A stretch of DNA of 7,832 nt from assembly GCA_947647645.1 (NCBI GenBank), contig CANSLE010000106.1:1-7832 (forward strand), in the 5' to 3' direction. Positions 5,643-7,832 of the stretch are shown here, piece after piece. The first letter of the stretch is position 1. Each line of letters begins with the position of its first letter. A model generated the notes under the pieces. The model did not search any database and had not been told where the DNA came from. It saw only the letters and a program-made list of their open reading frames with translations. Position numbers and translations under genes: made by a program. The stretch is from an uncultured Microbacterium sp. (GTDB taxonomy: Bacteria; Actinomycetota; Actinomycetes; Actinomycetales; Microbacteriaceae).

Positions 5643-6697
5643 CGCGGACACCGACGCCACCGACGGTCACGTCGCAACGCGCGGCCCTGGCCCGTGCCCG
5701 CGCGCAGGACAACCCCCAGACGGATGCCCTCTCCGAGCACACGTTCCTGGCGCAGTTCGACGTGCCGCGGGACTGGCAGATCGGCCCGTTCACGGAGAAG
5801 CCGGCGTACCGGTTCGACGGGTGCGCATGGCGGGACCCCTGGGACATCGGCTGGGAGGTCGCGTCGCTGATCAACTCGTCGCTGCTGCCCGAAGCGGGTG
5901 ACAACGGGAGGCTGCATCTGTTCTATCGCGCCTCGCCGGCCAAGGAGTCCCTGGCCTCGCGTATCGGACATGCGGTGCTCGGTCCCGACGGCACGTGGAG
6001 CGACGACCCGCGCAACCCGATCGTCTGGCCGACCATCGACGGTGAGGACCTCGGTGTCGAGGACCCGAAGATCTACCGCGCGGACGGGCGCTACCTGCTC
6101 TTCTACAACGGTGTCTTCGCCGTCACCGACGACGAGCGTGCTCGGCATCCGTCGCCGGGCTATCCCGTGGGAGACGTCGGTTGCGACATCATGGTCGCCG
6201 AGTCGACCGACCTGCGCACCTGGACGAAGCTCGGACGTGTCGTCGACCGTGCGCTCACGCGTCTGTGGGCGAAGGGGGCAGTCATCCCACGTGACCTCGA
6301 CGGCAACGCCGTGCGGATCGGGGGCGAGTATCTGATGTACCTCTCCGAGGGATGCGACGGGGTCATGCACGTGGGCCGTTCGGACGATCTCGTCTCCTGG
6401 CGGTTCGCGCCCCGCGACTACCTGGACCTCACCGGGTTCGGAGACGCCCTGCACGAGGTCGCGACCGCGATCGTCGTGGACGACCGCCTCGTGCTCGATT
6501 TCTTCTACGAGAACGACGGTCGCTGGCGGGCCGGACAGGCGTTGTACCGGCTGGACGATCCGTTCACGCAGATCGAACTGGCCCCCGGCGGGACCCTCGC
6601 ATGGGGCGGCGTCGTCCGCTGGCGCGGCGAGACCCTCTTCGCACAGGGATGGGACGCCCCGCCCGGACGAGCGCAGGTACAGCTGTTCGTGCGGTGA
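5639..6697 (+). CDS. Divergent GH130-like five-bladed beta-propeller glycosidase or phosphorylase
   Basis: This 352-residue protein resembles predicted glycosidases of the GH130/GH43-like propeller group (COG2152 type) but is clearly unlike its neighbour. Visible motifs: WRDPWD (64-69), INSSLLPEAGDNGRLHLFYR (78-97), GVEDPKIY (139-146, with Asp142 the likely catalytic acid), RYLLFYNG (151-158), DIMVAESTDLRTW (183-195), LWAKGAVIP (209-217), EYLMYLSEG (230-238), VGRSDDLVSW (245-254) and LDFFYENDG (286-294). These repeat the propeller pattern of a beta hairpin followed by a Ser-x-Asp-Leu-x-x-Trp turn. The Tyr-His-Gly segment of the first enzyme is not seen. No signal peptide is apparent. The start is a GTG overlapping the previous stop (GTGA), with a weak ribosome site, so translation is probably coupled; the longer upstream frame is a shadow of the first enzyme. 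It likely works on the same sugar or its product. Family assignment is moderate, substrate unknown. Confidence 0.72.
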   Translation: MTRTPTPPTVTSQRAALARARAQDNPQTDALSEHTFLAQFDVPRDWQIGPFTEKPAYRFDGCAWRDPWDIGWEVASLINSSLLPEAGDNGRLHLFYRASPAKESLASRIGHAVLGPDGTWSDDPRNPIVWPTIDGEDLGVEDPKIYRADGRYLLFYNGVFAVTDDERARHPSPGYPVGDVGCDIMVAESTDLRTWTKLGRVVDRALTRLWAKGAVIPRDLDGNAVRIGGEYLMYLSEGCDGVMHVGRSDDLVSWRFAPRDYLDLTGFGDALHEVATAIVVDDRLVLDFFYENDGRWRAGQALYRLDDPFTQIELAPGGTLAWGGVVRWRGETLFAQGWDAPPGRAQVQLFVR

Positions 6698-6714
6698 GAG
6701 CAGTCCTCAGCCGC
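6691..6714. terminator. Weak hairpin spanning both stop codons of the convergent genes
   Basis: GCGGTGAG (6691-6698) pairs with CTCA (6706-6709) and CCGC (6711-6714), with one bulged G (6710) and a seven-base loop. The stem contains the stop of the second enzyme gene (6695-6697) and that of ribH (6707-6709, minus strand). It could act in either direction, but there is no T-run on either side, so it is only a candidate. Confidence 0.3.
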
Positions 6715-7180
6715 GCAGGCGCCGCACCAGCAGGGCCGTGCGCAGCGCGGCATCCGCCGCTTCCGCGCCCTTGTCCTCCTTCGAGCCGGGGAGACCTGCC
6801 CGGTCGATGCCCTGCTGCTCGTCGTCCAGGGTGAGCACCCCGAACCCGACCGGCTTGCCGGTGTCGAGGGCGACGCGGGTGAGACCGTCGGTGGCGGCGG
6901 ACGAGACGAACTCGAAGTGGGGCGTGCCGCCGCGGATGATCACGCCGAGGGCGACGACGGCATCGGCGCCCGTCTCGAGCGCGGTCTTCGCGGCGACTGG
7001 CAGCTCGAACGAGCCGGGGACCCGCTCGAGGCTCCACTGCGCGCCGGATGCCGAGAGCACCCGCTCCGCGCCGGCGATGAGGCCGTCGGTGATGACGTCG
7101 TGCCAGAGACCGGCGATGACGACGACGCGCAGGCCGGTCGCATCGATCGGGACGGTCTGGGGGGCTCCGTGGCCGCTCAT
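6707..7180 (-). CDS. ribH: 6,7-dimethyl-8-ribityllumazine synthase
   Basis: Cytoplasmic enzyme of riboflavin synthesis that joins 5-amino-6-ribitylaminouracil with 3,4-dihydroxy-2-butanone 4-phosphate to give the lumazine precursor. The 157 residues match the usual length. Landmarks: IAGLWHDVITDGLI (22-35), with Trp26 at the aromatic position that stacks on the pyrimidine substrate; PGSFELP (55-61); GVIIRGGTPHFEFV (79-92) with the catalytic His88; and GFGVLT (112-117) followed by RAGLPGSKEDKG. The ATG at 7180 overlaps the stop of the upstream cyclohydrolase gene (ATGA), and GGAGGAG (7186-7192), encoded by that gene's last codons, lies five bases before it. This indicates one operon with coupled translation. 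Its stop is nine bases from that of the convergent sugar-enzyme gene. No unusual residue is seen. Confidence 0.97.
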   Translation of the reverse strand: MSGHGAPQTVPIDATGLRVVVIAGLWHDVITDGLIAGAERVLSASGAQWSLERVPGSFELPVAAKTALETGADAVVALGVIIRGGTPHFEFVSSAATDGLTRVALDTGKPVGFGVLTLDDEQQGIDRAGLPGSKEDKGAEAADAALRTALLVRRLRG

Positions 7181-7832
7181 GCGTGCTCCTCCGTGCTGTG
7201 CGCGAGAGCGGCGTCGAGCTCGTCCGCGCTGATGATGTGGCCCATGCGATCGCGCTTGGTGGCCAGGTACTGGTGGTTGTTGGCGCCGACGCCGACGAGC
7301 AGCGGCACCTGCTCGACGATATCGAGCCCGAGCTCTCTCAGCTGCTTCACCTTGTCGGCATTGTTCGTCAGCAGGCGGATCCGCTCCACGCCGAGGTCGG
7401 CGAGGATGCCGCCGGCCGCCGCGTAGTCGCGGGCGTCGGCGGGGAGCCCCAGTGCGAGGTTGGCGTCGACCGTGTCGAGGCCGCGCTCCTGCAGGCTGTA
7501 GGCACGGAGCTTGTTGATCAGACCGATGCCGCGACCCTCGTGGCCCCGCATGTAGATCACGACGCCCCCGTCCTTGTCGATGCGGTCCAGCGCGGCATCC
7601 AGCTGCGGGCCGCACTCGCATTTGAGGGAGCCGAAGGCCTCACCGGTCAGGCACTCCGAGTGCACACGCACGAGCGGGGCGTCCTCGGTGAGGTCGCCGG
7701 ACACGACGGCGATGTGATCGGTGCCGGTGACGCGGTCCTTGTAGGCGAGGAACCGGAACGAGCCGTGCGAGGTCGGCACCTGGGCCTCGGCCCGCAGGCT
7801 CACGCGACGCCGCGGCGTCGACGGCGCGGCGT
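7177..7832 (-). CDS. ribA: GTP cyclohydrolase II domain, probably of bifunctional RibBA, 5' partial
   Basis: The reading frame is open to the window edge. The visible part is a full GTP cyclohydrolase II domain, which converts GTP to a 2,5-diamino-ribosylamino-pyrimidinone phosphate, formate and pyrophosphate, the first step of riboflavin synthesis. Counting from a GTG at 7803, the zinc ligands are Cys51, Cys62 and Cys64 (VRVHSECLTGEAFG, then SLKCECG), followed by YMRGHEGRGIGLINKL (84-99), DANLALGLPADARDY (113-127) and LLTNNADKVKQL (144-155). The GTG could be the start of a stand-alone protein, but no stop separates it from at least nine more codons upstream, and the domain begins with the PTSHGSFRF-type junction usual in bifunctional actinobacterial RibBA. 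I therefore expect the 3,4-dihydroxy-2-butanone 4-phosphate synthase domain to lie outside. It is followed by ribH with an ATGA overlap. Confidence 0.93.
   Translation of the reverse strand, partial: AAPSTPRRRVSLRAEAQVPTSHGSFRFLAYKDRVTGTDHIAVVSGDLTEDAPLVRVHSECLTGEAFGSLKCECGPQLDAALDRIDKDGGVVIYMRGHEGRGIGLINKLRAYSLQERGLDTVDANLALGLPADARDYAAAGGILADLGVERIRLLTNNADKVKQLRELGLDIVEQVPLLVGVGANNHQYLATKRDRMGHIISADELDAALAHSTEEHA

Noticed and set aside
4497..5660. Minus-strand open frame (387 codons) opposite the first GH130 enzyme
   Set aside because: The translation is His/Arg/Val/Asp-rich with no domain, whereas the plus strand carries ordered GH130 motifs.
1..7832. CRISPR arrays, tRNA or rRNA genes, insertion sequences, phage genes, toxin-antitoxin or defence systems
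   Set aside because: None was found by reading both strands; all well-supported genes are metabolic, transport, regulatory or surface-protein genes with uniform composition.

Overview
The window looks like a chromosomal piece of a high-G+C actinobacterium, most likely a Microbacterium-type member of the Microbacteriaceae. This rests on the strong G/C third-position bias, GTG starts, a LAXTG-type sorting signal, and riboflavin genes with actinobacterial-style sequences. The genus is an inference from general character, not from a marker gene.

Layout. (1) Bases 1-113 are the last 36 codons of a sortase-anchored surface protein (LAGTG, hydrophobic span, Arg-rich tail). (2) Bases 114-234 are a non-coding, G-rich gap between convergent gene ends, with six copies of a GGGGCG core. 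(3) Bases 235-1299 (minus) encode a LacI-family regulator. (4) The 64-base divergent gap 1300-1363 holds a GAAACGTTTC palindrome that is very probably the regulator's operator, plus candidate overlapping promoters. (5) Bases 1364-6697 (plus) form one five-gene operon: lipoprotein sugar-binding protein, two CUT1-type ABC permeases, and two cytoplasmic five-bladed beta-propeller enzymes of or near glycoside hydrolase family 130. A strong 15-bp hairpin lies between the binding-protein and permease genes. The permease pair and the enzyme pair each overlap by GTGA. (6) Bases 6707-7832 (minus) are the end of a riboflavin operon: the GTP cyclohydrolase II part of RibA/RibBA, then RibH, overlapping by ATGA. 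The enzyme operon and ribH converge with only 9 bases between stop codons.

How it works together. The sugar operon is a self-contained import-and-cleave unit. The lipoprotein captures an oligosaccharide, the two permeases import it, and the two enzymes, which have no visible signal peptides, act on it in the cytoplasm. The first enzyme keeps the GH130 phosphorylase-like Lys and His motifs, so phosphorolysis of a beta-mannoside is the best guess. The second is a divergent relative in which the Tyr-His-Gly segment is not visible. No ATP-binding subunit is present, so a shared MsiK/MalK-type ATPase elsewhere is presumed. LacI probably represses the operon and itself until the sugar or a product is present.

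The most interesting part is the regulated transporter plus an unequal GH130/GH130-like pair, whose substrate cannot be read from sequence alone. The riboflavin genes look ordinary.
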